From Blastococcus saxobsidens (lineage in GTDB: Bacteria > Actinomycetota > Actinomycetes > Mycobacteriales > Geodermatophilaceae), in NCBI RefSeq assembly GCF_010682065.1, contig NZ_JAAGWG010000004.1:62001-126000 (forward strand): DNA of 64,000 nucleotides. Reading direction: 5' to 3'. The first letter of the stretch is position 1, and each line of letters begins with the position of its first letter. The position numbers were made by a program, and so were the translations under genes. A model generated the notes under the pieces. That model saw nothing but the letters and a program-made list of their open reading frames with translations, searched no databases and was not told where the DNA came from. Of the stretch, positions 8,410-17,009 are shown piece by piece.

Positions 8410-9987
8410 TCAGCGCGCGGCGGCTCCGACCGCGGCGCAGAACCGCTCCGCGTCGCGCTCCACCTCGGCCAGCGGTGCGAGGACCTCCTCCTCGGCCACC
8501 GCGCGGACCGCGGACTTCAGCCGGCGCTCGGCCGTCCGCGCGCGCCGTCGCGCCCGCAGCGCCACCAGCGGGCGGCACACCAGCGCCAGCAGCAGCCCGG
8601 CCAGCAGGCCCCCGACGACGAGCAGCGTCGGCAGCGGGATGCCCTCCACCCGGGGCAGCGGCAGGACGTCGTCCAGCTGGAGGAAGCCCAGCAGCACGAG
8701 GGCGAGCAGCCAGACCGCTCCCACGAGGGCGGCGAGGAGGAGCAGCCACTGCAGGCCGCCGACCGCCCGCTGCCACAACGGCACCCGGTCCGGCCCGAGG
8801 TCGGTGCCGGCCACGGCCCGGTCCAGCGAGTCGGCCAGCCGGTCCTCGACGTCCTCGGCCGTGCGGCGCAGCTCGTCCCGCCAGGCCGGCGCCAGGCCCT
8901 CGGCGACGTCCTCGCGGACCTCGCGCACCGCCGTGCTCACCCGCGCCGTCTCCACCGCCCCGGCGGCCGGCAGGGAGCTGCGGGCCCGCTCGTCGCCGAG
9001 GTGCAGCCGGGCCAGCGGATCGGCCCCGAGCTTCCGCGTCCAGCGCAGCAGCGGCCAGCCGGTGCGCCCGGTGCCCTCCCGGCGGGTGGACCGTTCGACG
9101 GCGGCGGTCACCGTCGGCACCCCGGCCGCGCCGGACAGGGCGTCGACGAGCTCGTCGACCACCGGCCGGCGGGCGGGCACCGGCTCGTGCGGGCAGTGCG
9201 CCGACAGCGCCGTCCCGCTGGCCCGCACGTCGGCCACCAGGCGCTCGGTGGCCGCCCGGCGGGCCGAGACGCGCCGGGCCAGCTCCCCGCGCAGCTCCCC
9301 CAGCCCGGTGCCCGTGCGCCCGGAGACGGCGAGCAGCGGGGTGGCGGCGAGGCCTTCCCGGTCGAGCAGCCCGCGCAGGTCGGCCAGGCAGGCCCGGGCG
9401 GCCTGCTCGTCCAGCCGGTCCACCTGGTTGAGGACCACCAGGAGCACGCCGGCGTGGCCGGCCAGCGGGGCGAGGTAGCGCTCGTGCACCGCGGCGTCGG
9501 CGTACTTCTGCGGGTCGAGCACCCAGACCAGCACGTCGACCAGGCCGACGAGCCGGTCGACCTCGAGGCGGTGCTCCAGCCGCACGCTGTCGTGGTCGGG
9601 CAGGTCCAGCAGGACCAGGCCGTCCAGCGCGGGCTCGGGCTCCCGCCGGTGCCGCCGCGGCACCTCCAGCCAGTCGAGGAGCCGGTCGGTGTCGCCACCG
9701 GCGCCCCACACCGTGGCGTGCGCGACCCCCGTGGTGGGACGCCGGACCCCGGGCGTGCTCACCTCGCTGCCCGACAGCGCGTTGAACAGGGTGGACTTGC
9801 CGCTGCCCGTGGCCCCGGCGAGGGCCACCACGGTGGCGTCGCCCAGCGCCTCGCGGGCCCCGGCCTTGGCCAGCACCGCCCGCGCCGCCGCCACCTCGGG
9901 GACCTCCAGCCGCCCCTCGGCGACCTCGACCGCCTCGCGCAGGGACGTCAGCCGCTCGGTCAGGGACTGCTCCGCCTTCCGCCTCAC
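8410..9987 (-). CDS. Dynamin-like / YfjP-type membrane GTPase, second of a pair
   Basis: A 525-residue P-loop GTPase. G1 is GATGSGKST (residues about 58-66), G3 is DLPDHDS and G4 is NQVD. Two adjacent hydrophobic segments, LQWLLLLAALVGAVWLLALV and TLLVVGGLLAGLLLALV, follow at about 420-480, then a basic and coiled C-terminus. This layout fits bacterial dynamin-like or YfjP GTPases that act on membranes, probably peripheral or anchored at the cytoplasmic face. Its start overlaps the stop of the next GTPase by 4 nt (ATGA), so the two are translationally coupled and likely form a heteromeric pair. Physiological role unknown. Confidence 0.85.
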   Translation of the reverse strand: MRRKAEQSLTERLTSLREAVEVAEGRLEVPEVAAARAVLAKAGAREALGDATVVALAGATGSGKSTLFNALSGSEVSTPGVRRPTTGVAHATVWGAGGDTDRLLDWLEVPRRHRREPEPALDGLVLLDLPDHDSVRLEHRLEVDRLVGLVDVLVWVLDPQKYADAAVHERYLAPLAGHAGVLLVVLNQVDRLDEQAARACLADLRGLLDREGLAATPLLAVSGRTGTGLGELRGELARRVSARRAATERLVADVRASGTALSAHCPHEPVPARRPVVDELVDALSGAAGVPTVTAAVERSTRREGTGRTGWPLLRWTRKLGADPLARLHLGDERARSSLPAAGAVETARVSTAVREVREDVAEGLAPAWRDELRRTAEDVEDRLADSLDRAVAGTDLGPDRVPLWQRAVGGLQWLLLLAALVGAVWLLALVLLGFLQLDDVLPLPRVEGIPLPTLLVVGGLLAGLLLALVCRPLVALRARRRARTAERRLKSAVRAVAEEEVLAPLAEVERDAERFCAAVGAAAR

Positions 9988-11687
9988 GCCGCGGCCCGTC
10001 GCGCGTCGGCCAGCGCCGCGACCGAGGCCCGCAGCTCCTCGGCCGCCGGTCCGGGCGGAGCCGCCTCGTGCACCCGGTCGTCGAAGCGGTCCTGCTCGTA
10101 GCGGAGCAGGTGGTCGGCGCGGTCCCGGAGGTCGGCGCGGGCCCGCTCGGCCAGCGCCCGCACCGCGGCGTCACCGAAGACGGCCTCGAGCACCCGCTGC
10201 CCCACGACCGTCGTGCCACCGGCCACCGCGACCTCGCCGCCGACGAGGCCACCGGTCTGCGCGAAGACGGCCACCATGACGACCGCGCCGGCCCCGTTGA
10301 TGCCCCAGGACAGCAGCCGGGCGCGGGACCGCTTGTCCGCACCCTGGTCGCGGACCAGGTCCAGGACGGCGCCCTGCCAGTCGCGCACCTGCGCGGCGGC
10401 CGCCTCGGGGAAGTCGGGGGACACCCGCGCCAGCTCGCGCTCGTCGGGCGCCAGGAGCGGCGGACCGGCCGGGAACGCCCGCCACGCGGTCACCGTCCGC
10501 TCGGCCGCGCGGTCGGCCTCGGCGCGCAGCAACGCCTCGACGCTTGTCTCCAGCGCCCCGGTCAGGCTCTCGGCCGGCGCCGGCCGGCCGGTGAGGGCGG
10601 CGGTGACCCGGTCGCGCAGCCGGCCGACGCGGTCCTGCAGGCTGCGCATCCACTCACCGGTGCCGACGAACTCCTGCCAGCGGGCCAGCACCTCGCCGCG
10701 GAGCAGGGTGCCGCTGCGCACGCCCTGGTCGACGCCGTCCCGGGCCGCGTCGTAGGCGCTGTCCGCCGCGGTCAGCAGCGACGCCGCGGCCGCCGTCTGC
10801 TCCTCCACCGCCAGCACCACCGCGCCGGTGCGCTGCTCGAGGCTCTCCAGGGCTCCGGTCAGGGTCTGGCGGACCACGGCCGCCCGCTGCTCCTGGTCGG
10901 CGGCGAGGCCGTGCAGCCAGCCGCGCAGCGGGGCCACCTGGGCCTCCGGGAGCCGGCCGTCGACCAGCCCGCCCTCCTCGATGACGAACAGCCGCGCGCC
11001 GGGCAGCCCCGCCCGGTCGAGCATCCCGGCGAGGTCCGCGGCGATCTCCGCGGTGGCCTCGGGCGGCACCCGGTCCAGGACGACGGCCAGCGCCGTGCCC
11101 CGCTCCTGCGCCGTCCGCAGCACGTCCCACGGCACGGCGTCGGCGTAGCGGGCCGCCGTCGTCACGAACACCCACAGGTCCGCGGCGGCCAGCAGCTGGG
11201 CGGCCAGGTCGCGGTTGGACTCCACCACCGAGTCGACGTCCGGGGCATCCAGCAGCGCCAGCCCGGCGGGGACGTCGTCCCGCACGACGAGCTGCACCGT
11301 GCCCGGCCCGCCGTCCCCGCCGGTCGCCCGGGCGAGGCCGGGGAGCACCCGGTCCCCGGAGAAGCTCGGCGCGTCCACCGGCGAGCAGACCAGCACGGGG
11401 GCGCGGGTCGTGGGCCGGAGCACGCCGGCCGTGGTGACCGGCGCCCCGACCAGGCTGTTGACCAGGGTGGACTTGCCGGCCCCGGTGGACCCGCCGATGA
11501 CCGTGAGCAGCGGGGCGCCGAGGTCGCGCAGCCGAGGCAGCAGGTAGTCGTCGATCTGGTCGGTGACCCCGCGGGCCGCCCGTACGGCGGCCTCCCGGCC
11601 GGGCGTGGCCAGCCCCAGGGGCGCGGCGGCCAGGCGGTCCCGGAGGGCCGTGAGGGCCTCGGGCAGGTCGAGCGGGGGTGCGGTCAC
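9984..11687 (-). CDS. Dynamin-like membrane GTPase, first of a pair
   Basis: A 567-residue GTPase with G1 GGSTGAGKST (about 64-73), G3-like DAPDVDS, a predicted helical stalk, and a hydrophobic stretch INGAGAVVMVAVFAQTGGLV near 435-455. It starts with GTG at 11687. It is upstream of and overlaps the second GTPase by 4 nt. Paired dynamin-like proteins in Streptomyces (DynA/DynB) stabilise the division ring at sporulation septa. The pairing here is similar in form, but I cannot say it is orthologous. The switch-I threonine is plausibly in LRPTTRAPV. Confidence 0.85.
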   Translation of the reverse strand: MTAPPLDLPEALTALRDRLAAAPLGLATPGREAAVRAARGVTDQIDDYLLPRLRDLGAPLLTVIGGSTGAGKSTLVNSLVGAPVTTAGVLRPTTRAPVLVCSPVDAPSFSGDRVLPGLARATGGDGGPGTVQLVVRDDVPAGLALLDAPDVDSVVESNRDLAAQLLAAADLWVFVTTAARYADAVPWDVLRTAQERGTALAVVLDRVPPEATAEIAADLAGMLDRAGLPGARLFVIEEGGLVDGRLPEAQVAPLRGWLHGLAADQEQRAAVVRQTLTGALESLEQRTGAVVLAVEEQTAAAASLLTAADSAYDAARDGVDQGVRSGTLLRGEVLARWQEFVGTGEWMRSLQDRVGRLRDRVTAALTGRPAPAESLTGALETSVEALLRAEADRAAERTVTAWRAFPAGPPLLAPDERELARVSPDFPEAAAAQVRDWQGAVLDLVRDQGADKRSRARLLSWGINGAGAVVMVAVFAQTGGLVGGEVAVAGGTTVVGQRVLEAVFGDAAVRALAERARADLRDRADHLLRYEQDRFDDRVHEAAPPGPAAEELRASVAALADARRAAA

Positions 11688-11725
11688 ACCCGGTGCACTG
11701 CCCCGGGAGGGCCCGCGCTACCCGC

Positions 11726-12364
11726 TCACTCCGCCAGGCGGGCCCGTTCCTCGCGCAGCGCCTGGAAGACCCGGCGGCGGATGCGGTCCTGGGCCTTCTC
11801 CTCGATCTCGGCGAACCGGATGCTCATGGACCAGCGCGAGCCCCGGATCTGGATGCGGATCACCTCGCCGCGGGCCCGCAGCCCGCCGTCCTCGAAGGCG
11901 ATCACCATCGCGAACGTCGTCCCGGGCTCCGGGGGCAGGCCGAAGCCCTCGAAGTGGGCCCGCGTCCCGTTCTCGCTGATGTCCACCGTCTCGCCGGTGA
12001 GCGGCACGCCGCCGAACTCCGCCTCCACGGGGAGGGCGAGCCGGCCGCGCACCGCCTCGCGGCGCTGGCTGTGCTCGGCCTCGCCGCTGATCGTCAGCCG
12101 CCAGCGGATCACCGCGCCCTGCTCGACGTCGGTGACCTCGGCGGGCACCGCGCGGTGGCCGTCGCCGGTCATCCAGTAGACCTCGACCAGGTCGCCGACC
12201 CCGGCCACCGACTGGCCGACGTACTCGCTGGTGGACGGCCGGACGGAGATGACGCCGTCGTGGACGACCTCCACCCGCGCCGTGACCGACACGTTGGCGG
12301 AGGTCAGCCGGATGTCGACCTCGGACTGCTCGGCCGGGTGGTCGACGCCGGGAACGCTGCTCAT
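11726..12364 (-). CDS. PilZ-domain c-di-GMP effector
   Basis: A 212-residue protein with an N-terminal YcgR-like beta domain (about 15-105) and a C-terminal PilZ domain (about 105-205). The PilZ domain shows QRREAVRGRLALP, where RxxxR is the c-di-GMP-binding arginine motif, and VDISENGTRAHF, matching the D/NxSxxG motif. It should bind c-di-GMP and change a motility or surface process. ATG 12364 is preceded by GGAGAGGACCC. It lies next to two c-di-GMP turnover genes on the same strand, which supports the assignment. The open frame extends upstream but with non-coding composition. Confidence 0.9.
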   Translation of the reverse strand: MSSVPGVDHPAEQSEVDIRLTSANVSVTARVEVVHDGVISVRPSTSEYVGQSVAGVGDLVEVYWMTGDGHRAVPAEVTDVEQGAVIRWRLTISGEAEHSQRREAVRGRLALPVEAEFGGVPLTGETVDISENGTRAHFEGFGLPPEPGTTFAMVIAFEDGGLRARGEVIRIQIRGSRWSMSIRFAEIEEKAQDRIRRRVFQALREERARLAE

Positions 12365-12524
12365 GGGTCCTCTCCGATCCGGTGCGCGCACCGGCTCTCC
12401 CGCCGCGGCACCTGCCCGGTGGGGAACGGTAACCGGCGTCCCGGTGCCCGCGATGCCCCGCCCCGCCGACTCGCCGGGGGTGGCACGCCGGGGGTGCCGG
12501 CCGGTCCTTGCTGGTCGCCGGCGC

Positions 12525-13799
12525 TCAGCCGGCCGGCTGGGGCTCCGGGCGGGCGGCCGGTTGCGGCGCCGCGCGCCGGCCGGCCGCACCGACGGCGTTG
12601 CGGGTCTGCTTGGCGCGGTAGAGCTGTTCGTCGGCGCGGGACATCAGCTCCAGCGGGTAGGCGTCCCCGCCCCGGGCGGCCGCGACGCCGAGGGACAGGC
12701 TGATCTCCTCGGCGCCGAACCCGTCCGGCCGCAGGGTGCGGGCCTCCCGGCGCAGCTGCTCGGCGATCTCCGCCGCCCGCCCCGCGTCCGCATCGGGCAG
12801 CAGGACGGCCAGCTCGTCCCCGCCCAGCCGCGCGACCAGGTCACCGCCGCGCACGCGGGCCGACAGCAGACCGGCGACGGCGCGCAGGGCGTCGTCACCG
12901 CCGGCGTGGCCGTGCCGGTCGTTGACGTCCTTGAAGTGGTCCAGGTCGACCAGCACCACGCTCAGCACCTCACCGCGGGCCCGGGCCCGCGTGCACGCGG
13001 CCGCGAGCTCGGCGTCCCAGCGACGGCGGTTGGCCAGCCCGGTGAGCGGATCCTCGTGGCTGAGCCGCTCGAGCTGGGCGAGCAGCACACCGGTGCGCTG
13101 CTGCTCGCGCTCCAGCCGGAGCCGGGTGAGGATCTCGCGGACCTGGAGGGCGTGGCGGCGGAGGTGGGTCAGCATCGCGATGACGGAGGCGGTGCCGATG
13201 ACCATCGTGACCGCGACGAGGTCAGCGGCGCCGAGATCCTGCCAACCGAGCATGGACAGGCCCAGGAAGGCCCAGGACAGGCCGACGAGGGCGCCGGTCC
13301 AGCGCGGCCGGGCCGCCATGAAGCACCCGCTGCCGAAGATGGCCAGGGTGAAGCCGGGCAGGTAGTACTCCCGGTCGGGGACCACCGCGAGCATCCAGGC
13401 GATCTCCAGCTGGACGACGGCGAGCACGAACAGCGCGAGGCCTTCCGGCCGCCGCCGGCCGACGGGCCATCGCCACATCGCCGCGAGCGCCAGGAGCATG
13501 GGGATCTCGCCCAGCAGTCGGACCACGAGGAACTCGCCGGCCAGTTCCGGGACCACCAGGTGGTCCACCGCCGTCCACGTGGGCACCAGCACGACGGACA
13601 TCCAGCAGATCAGCAGCCCCGCCGTGCGGCCGGTCGCCACGACCTCCCCGGCCAGGCCGGGATGGGCGGCGGCGAGCTGGGTCACCGGGGGAGCGGAGTT
13701 GCGTACGCCCTTGCCCGTGCGGACGTCGTGCCCCACCGGCGACGACGCCGCGGCCGGCAGCACGTCGCCCCGGCGCAGCACCGCCTCGAGGCGCTCCAT
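12525..13799 (-). CDS. Membrane-bound GGDEF diguanylate cyclase
   Basis: A 424-residue protein with about six hydrophobic segments (roughly 55-220) forming a membrane sensor region, then a short coiled linker and a GGDEF domain (about 250-410). The active-site loop reads RLGGDELAVLL, that is GGDEL rather than GGDEF, a common tolerated variant. An I-site RGGD lies 5 residues upstream, implying product inhibition. LVDLDHFKDVND carries the metal-binding Asp. It should make c-di-GMP from two GTP. ATG 13799 is preferred; in-frame codons further upstream are possible. Neighbours are PilZ and GGDEF-EAL genes. Confidence 0.9.
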   Translation of the reverse strand: MERLEAVLRRGDVLPAAASSPVGHDVRTGKGVRNSAPPVTQLAAAHPGLAGEVVATGRTAGLLICWMSVVLVPTWTAVDHLVVPELAGEFLVVRLLGEIPMLLALAAMWRWPVGRRRPEGLALFVLAVVQLEIAWMLAVVPDREYYLPGFTLAIFGSGCFMAARPRWTGALVGLSWAFLGLSMLGWQDLGAADLVAVTMVIGTASVIAMLTHLRRHALQVREILTRLRLEREQQRTGVLLAQLERLSHEDPLTGLANRRRWDAELAAACTRARARGEVLSVVLVDLDHFKDVNDRHGHAGGDDALRAVAGLLSARVRGGDLVARLGGDELAVLLPDADAGRAAEIAEQLRREARTLRPDGFGAEEISLSLGVAAARGGDAYPLELMSRADEQLYRAKQTRNAVGAAGRRAAPQPAARPEPQPAG

Positions 13800-13921
13800 C
13801 GAGATCCACCGCACGGATGGGTGATCGGCAGCCCACCGGCATACCTGAGCGCCTGCCGGCCGGGCCACCCGGGCGGGTGAGCGATGCCCCGTCCGGGCCG
13901 CCCCCGTCGCGTACCGGGAGG

Positions 13922-14779
13922 TCAGCCGCCCCGGCGGGCGGTGAAGGCCGCGACGAAGTCGCGCAGGCTCCGGGTGGGCCGCAGCCAGGCGCCGTCCGCG
14001 GGCAGCGCGTCCAGCCGGACCCGGTCCAGCGGCTCGACGAAGGCGCCCGGCACGTCCTCGATGTCGATGAACTCGAGCAGGTCCGAGCTGATGGCGTAGC
14101 CGGCCACCTCGCTGAAGGCGACGACGACGACCTGGATGCCGTCGCGGACGAGGTCCTCGAGCGGCTCGGCGAAGTTGCGACCGTCCCCGGAGAACACGAC
14201 CAGCCGCCGCAGCCGGTGGCTGTGCGCCCGCACGGCGATGTGGTCGAGCATGTCCTGGTCGATGTCGTCGTCCGGCTGCGTCTTCGGCCGGGCGAACACC
14301 GAGTAGCCGAATCCGCGGAGCGCCTCGACCCAGCGCTGGAGCGACCCCGGCTGCGGCGGGATGTTGGCGAAGACGCAGGCCTCGACCTCGGCGGCGCCCG
14401 GTGCGGACGGATCCCCCGCCCCCTCCACGAACCAGGCCGCGATGGCGTCGAACCGGGGGCGGGAGGCCGCCGTGGGCCGCGCACCGATGACCGTCGACAG
14501 GGTCATGTCGATGTTCGGGGCGTCCCAGATCAGCAGGTCCAGCGGGGGACGCGACCGCCCGTCGTCGACCGTGACCGGCGACCCGCCGTTGACGTCGGCC
14601 TGGGGCTCCGGGGTGTCCAGCACGGGACCAGTCTGCCGGTCGGTGTCCGGCGAGGTGTCCACGGGCGGCGGCGCGTCACCGTCCGGGGGCCCGGCGTCGG
14701 CCCGTGAGGTGACGTCGGGTGCCGGTGGCGGCGGTCCGACGGGGGAGGTGGCCCGACGCACCCGGCGACGGACGCTCAC
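13922..14779 (-). CDS. NYN/LabA-type PIN-like nuclease domain protein
   Basis: A 285-residue protein. The first 80 residues are a basic start and a Pro/Asp-rich, probably disordered stretch. The NYN domain (about 90-255) shows LLIWDAPNID (Asp and Asn of the first strand), DDDIDQDMLDHI (acidic centre), VVFSGDGRNF and VVVVAFSEVAGY. NYN domains belong to the PIN-like fold and usually cleave RNA with Mg2+. GTG 14779 overlaps the stop of the GGDEF-EAL gene by 4 nt (GTGA), so translation is coupled. The link between a putative RNase and c-di-GMP turnover is unusual; substrate unknown. Confidence 0.85.
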   Translation of the reverse strand: MSVRRRVRRATSPVGPPPPAPDVTSRADAGPPDGDAPPPVDTSPDTDRQTGPVLDTPEPQADVNGGSPVTVDDGRSRPPLDLLIWDAPNIDMTLSTVIGARPTAASRPRFDAIAAWFVEGAGDPSAPGAAEVEACVFANIPPQPGSLQRWVEALRGFGYSVFARPKTQPDDDIDQDMLDHIAVRAHSHRLRRLVVFSGDGRNFAEPLEDLVRDGIQVVVVAFSEVAGYAISSDLLEFIDIEDVPGAFVEPLDRVRLDALPADGAWLRPTRSLRDFVAAFTARRGG

Positions 14780-16890
14780 CTGCTCGCGGGGACCGCGCCG
14801 CCGGACACGGCCAGCGTGCACAGGTCGCCGCCCTGCCGCTGCACCTCGCGCACCCACTCGCGCAGCCGGTCGGCCGGCATCGGGTGGCCGAGCAGCCAGC
14901 CCTGCGCCAGGTCGCACCCGGCCGCGCGCACCATGCGCAGGTGCTCGGGGGTCTCGATGCCCTCGGCGACCGACCGGATGCCCAGCGTCCGGGTCAGCCC
15001 CACGATGGCCGCGAGCACCGCCCCGGTGTCGCCCACCGACACGCGCTCGGCGGCGGCGAGCAGCGACCGGTCGATCTTGAGCGTCCCGATGGGGAGGGAG
15101 AACAGCTGCGCCAGCGACGACCAGCCGGTGCCGAAGTCGTCGATGGCCACCCGCACGCCGAAGCGGCGCAGCACCGAGAGCTGGTCCTCCGCCCGCGTCG
15201 GGTCCTCCGCGACGCTGGTCTCGGTCAGCTCGAGGACCAGCTGGTCGGCCGGCAGACCCGACTGCTGGAGGGCCACGCGCACGTCGCGCACCAGGGTCTC
15301 CGCCGAGAAGTGCCGGGCGCTGACGTTCACCGACATCCGCAGCGGCATGCCGTCGGCCGCCCACTCGGCCGCCCGGCGGGTCGTCTCGCGCAGCAGCCAC
15401 CGGGTGATGGGGATGATCTGGCCGGTCTCCTCGGCGACGGACAGGAAGGTGTCCGGGGCGAGCAGCCCGCGCTCGGGGTGCTGCCAGCGCACCAGGGCCT
15501 CGACGCCCTCGATCCGCCCGTCGTCCAGGCGGACCACGGGCTGGTAGTGCACCACCAGCTGGTCGATGGCGTCGCCGCGCAGCCTGGTGGCCACCTCCAG
15601 CCGCCAGCGGGCCGCCTCGCGCAGGGACGGCGAGAACAGGTGCACGCGGTCCCGCCCGGAGCTCTTGGCCGCGAACATCGCGGCGTCGGCGTCGCTGAGC
15701 AGGTGGTGGGCGTCCACCACGTCGGGGCGGGCCACCGCGACCCCGATGCTGGCGCTCAGCGGGACGGAGATCTCACCGGACGTGAAGGGCTGGACGAAGA
15801 CCGTCTGCAGCCGGAACGCCAGGGCCGCCGCCTCGGAGGCGTCGCAGCCGTGCGCCAGGACGACGAACTGGTCGCCGCCCAGCCGGGCCACCGTGTCGCC
15901 CGGCCTGATCTCCTCGGACAACCGGCCGGCCACCTGCCGCAGGAGCTCGTCGCCGATCTGGTGCCCCAGGGAGTCGTTGATGGTCTTGAAGCCGTCGAGG
16001 TCGATCATGAGCAGGGCGCCGGCGGTGCGACCCGGCGCGGCCAGCGCCTCCCCCGTGAGCTCCAGCAGCCGCGCGCGGTTGGGGAGGCCGGTGAGGTCGT
16101 CGTGCCGGACCTTCCAGACCAGGTCGTCCCGTGCCCGTACCTGCTCGGTCACGTCGGTGTGGGTGATCACGACCCGGCCCTCGCGGTCGACGCGGGTGGC
16201 CTGCAGGTGGAAGAAGACGGGGCCGGTCGGACCGTCGGCGGAGTAGTCCAGGGAGAACGTGCGGCCGTCGGAGCTCGTCGCCCCACCGAGCAGCGAGCGG
16301 ACGCCGGCCGTGAGCTCGGCGTGCGCCCGGGGCCCGAGGCCGCGGGTCATCGCGGTCAGGTAGTCCTCCCCCGGGCGCCCCGGCCAGGACACCGCCGGCA
16401 GGAGGTCCTCGCCGCTGCGCGTCCAGGCCCCGTTGGCCGAGAGGATCCGGCCGTCCGGGCCGACCAGGACCGTCGGCGAGGGCAACGCCTCGAGGACGGC
16501 GCTCAGCCCGCGCAGCTGTGCGTCGCGCTCCTCGTCGCTGCGCCGGCGGCCGTCGATGTCGCGGAAGAGGACCGCCGCGCCTGCGGGGTCCGGGAAGATC
16601 CGCACCTCGAACCAGCGGGCCAGCGGCTCGTAGAAGAAGTGGAACTCGCGGGGCCGCCCGTCACCGAGCACCTGCTGGTACTGCTCCTCGGCCAGCGAAC
16701 CGCGCAGCGCCGGGAAGGCGTCCCGGGCGCTGCGCCCCAGCAGCTCCTCGGCGCGGCGCCCGAGCATCCGCTCGGCCGCGGGGTTGAGGTAGGCGAAGCG
16801 GCCGTCGGGGTCGAGGCGGTAGACCGCGTCCGGCACGCCGCCCAGCGGGTCGGGCCGGCTCCCGGGGGGCCGGACGTCACCTGGTTGCAC
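14776..16890 (-). CDS. PAS-PAS-GGDEF-EAL cyclic di-GMP enzyme
   Basis: A 704-residue cytoplasmic protein: PAS (about 15-130), PAS (135-255), GGDEF (265-430), EAL (440-695). The GGDEF loop is RLGGDQFVVL (Gln at position four), with RPGD as I-site, so cyclase activity is uncertain. The EAL domain is complete by eye: EALVRW, NVSARHF, LELTET, AIDDFGTGWSSL, LKIDRS and AEGIET, so phosphodiesterase activity (c-di-GMP to pGpG) is likely. The start is put at GTG 16890, just before the first PAS; the upstream extension is not coding-like. The NYN gene overlaps its 3' end. PAS ligands unknown. Confidence 0.9.
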   Translation of the reverse strand: MQPGDVRPPGSRPDPLGGVPDAVYRLDPDGRFAYLNPAAERMLGRRAEELLGRSARDAFPALRGSLAEEQYQQVLGDGRPREFHFFYEPLARWFEVRIFPDPAGAAVLFRDIDGRRRSDEERDAQLRGLSAVLEALPSPTVLVGPDGRILSANGAWTRSGEDLLPAVSWPGRPGEDYLTAMTRGLGPRAHAELTAGVRSLLGGATSSDGRTFSLDYSADGPTGPVFFHLQATRVDREGRVVITHTDVTEQVRARDDLVWKVRHDDLTGLPNRARLLELTGEALAAPGRTAGALLMIDLDGFKTINDSLGHQIGDELLRQVAGRLSEEIRPGDTVARLGGDQFVVLAHGCDASEAAALAFRLQTVFVQPFTSGEISVPLSASIGVAVARPDVVDAHHLLSDADAAMFAAKSSGRDRVHLFSPSLREAARWRLEVATRLRGDAIDQLVVHYQPVVRLDDGRIEGVEALVRWQHPERGLLAPDTFLSVAEETGQIIPITRWLLRETTRRAAEWAADGMPLRMSVNVSARHFSAETLVRDVRVALQQSGLPADQLVLELTETSVAEDPTRAEDQLSVLRRFGVRVAIDDFGTGWSSLAQLFSLPIGTLKIDRSLLAAAERVSVGDTGAVLAAIVGLTRTLGIRSVAEGIETPEHLRMVRAAGCDLAQGWLLGHPMPADRLREWVREVQRQGGDLCTLAVSGGAVPASR

Positions 16891-17009
16891 GCTGCCCGCT
16901 CTCGTCCACTTGTCCGGCCCGCGCACGCGGACTCCGGGCACCGGCCGCTCGCGGTGTGACACCGGGCAGCACGCGAACCACTCCTGAGGGTAATAGTCCG
17001 CAGGGGTTC

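Noticed and set aside
13922-15400. Longer NYN protein with an N-terminal extension to 15400
   Set aside because: The extension runs antisense-like through the EAL domain of the neighbour in another frame; the GTGA overlap at 14776-14779 is the natural start.
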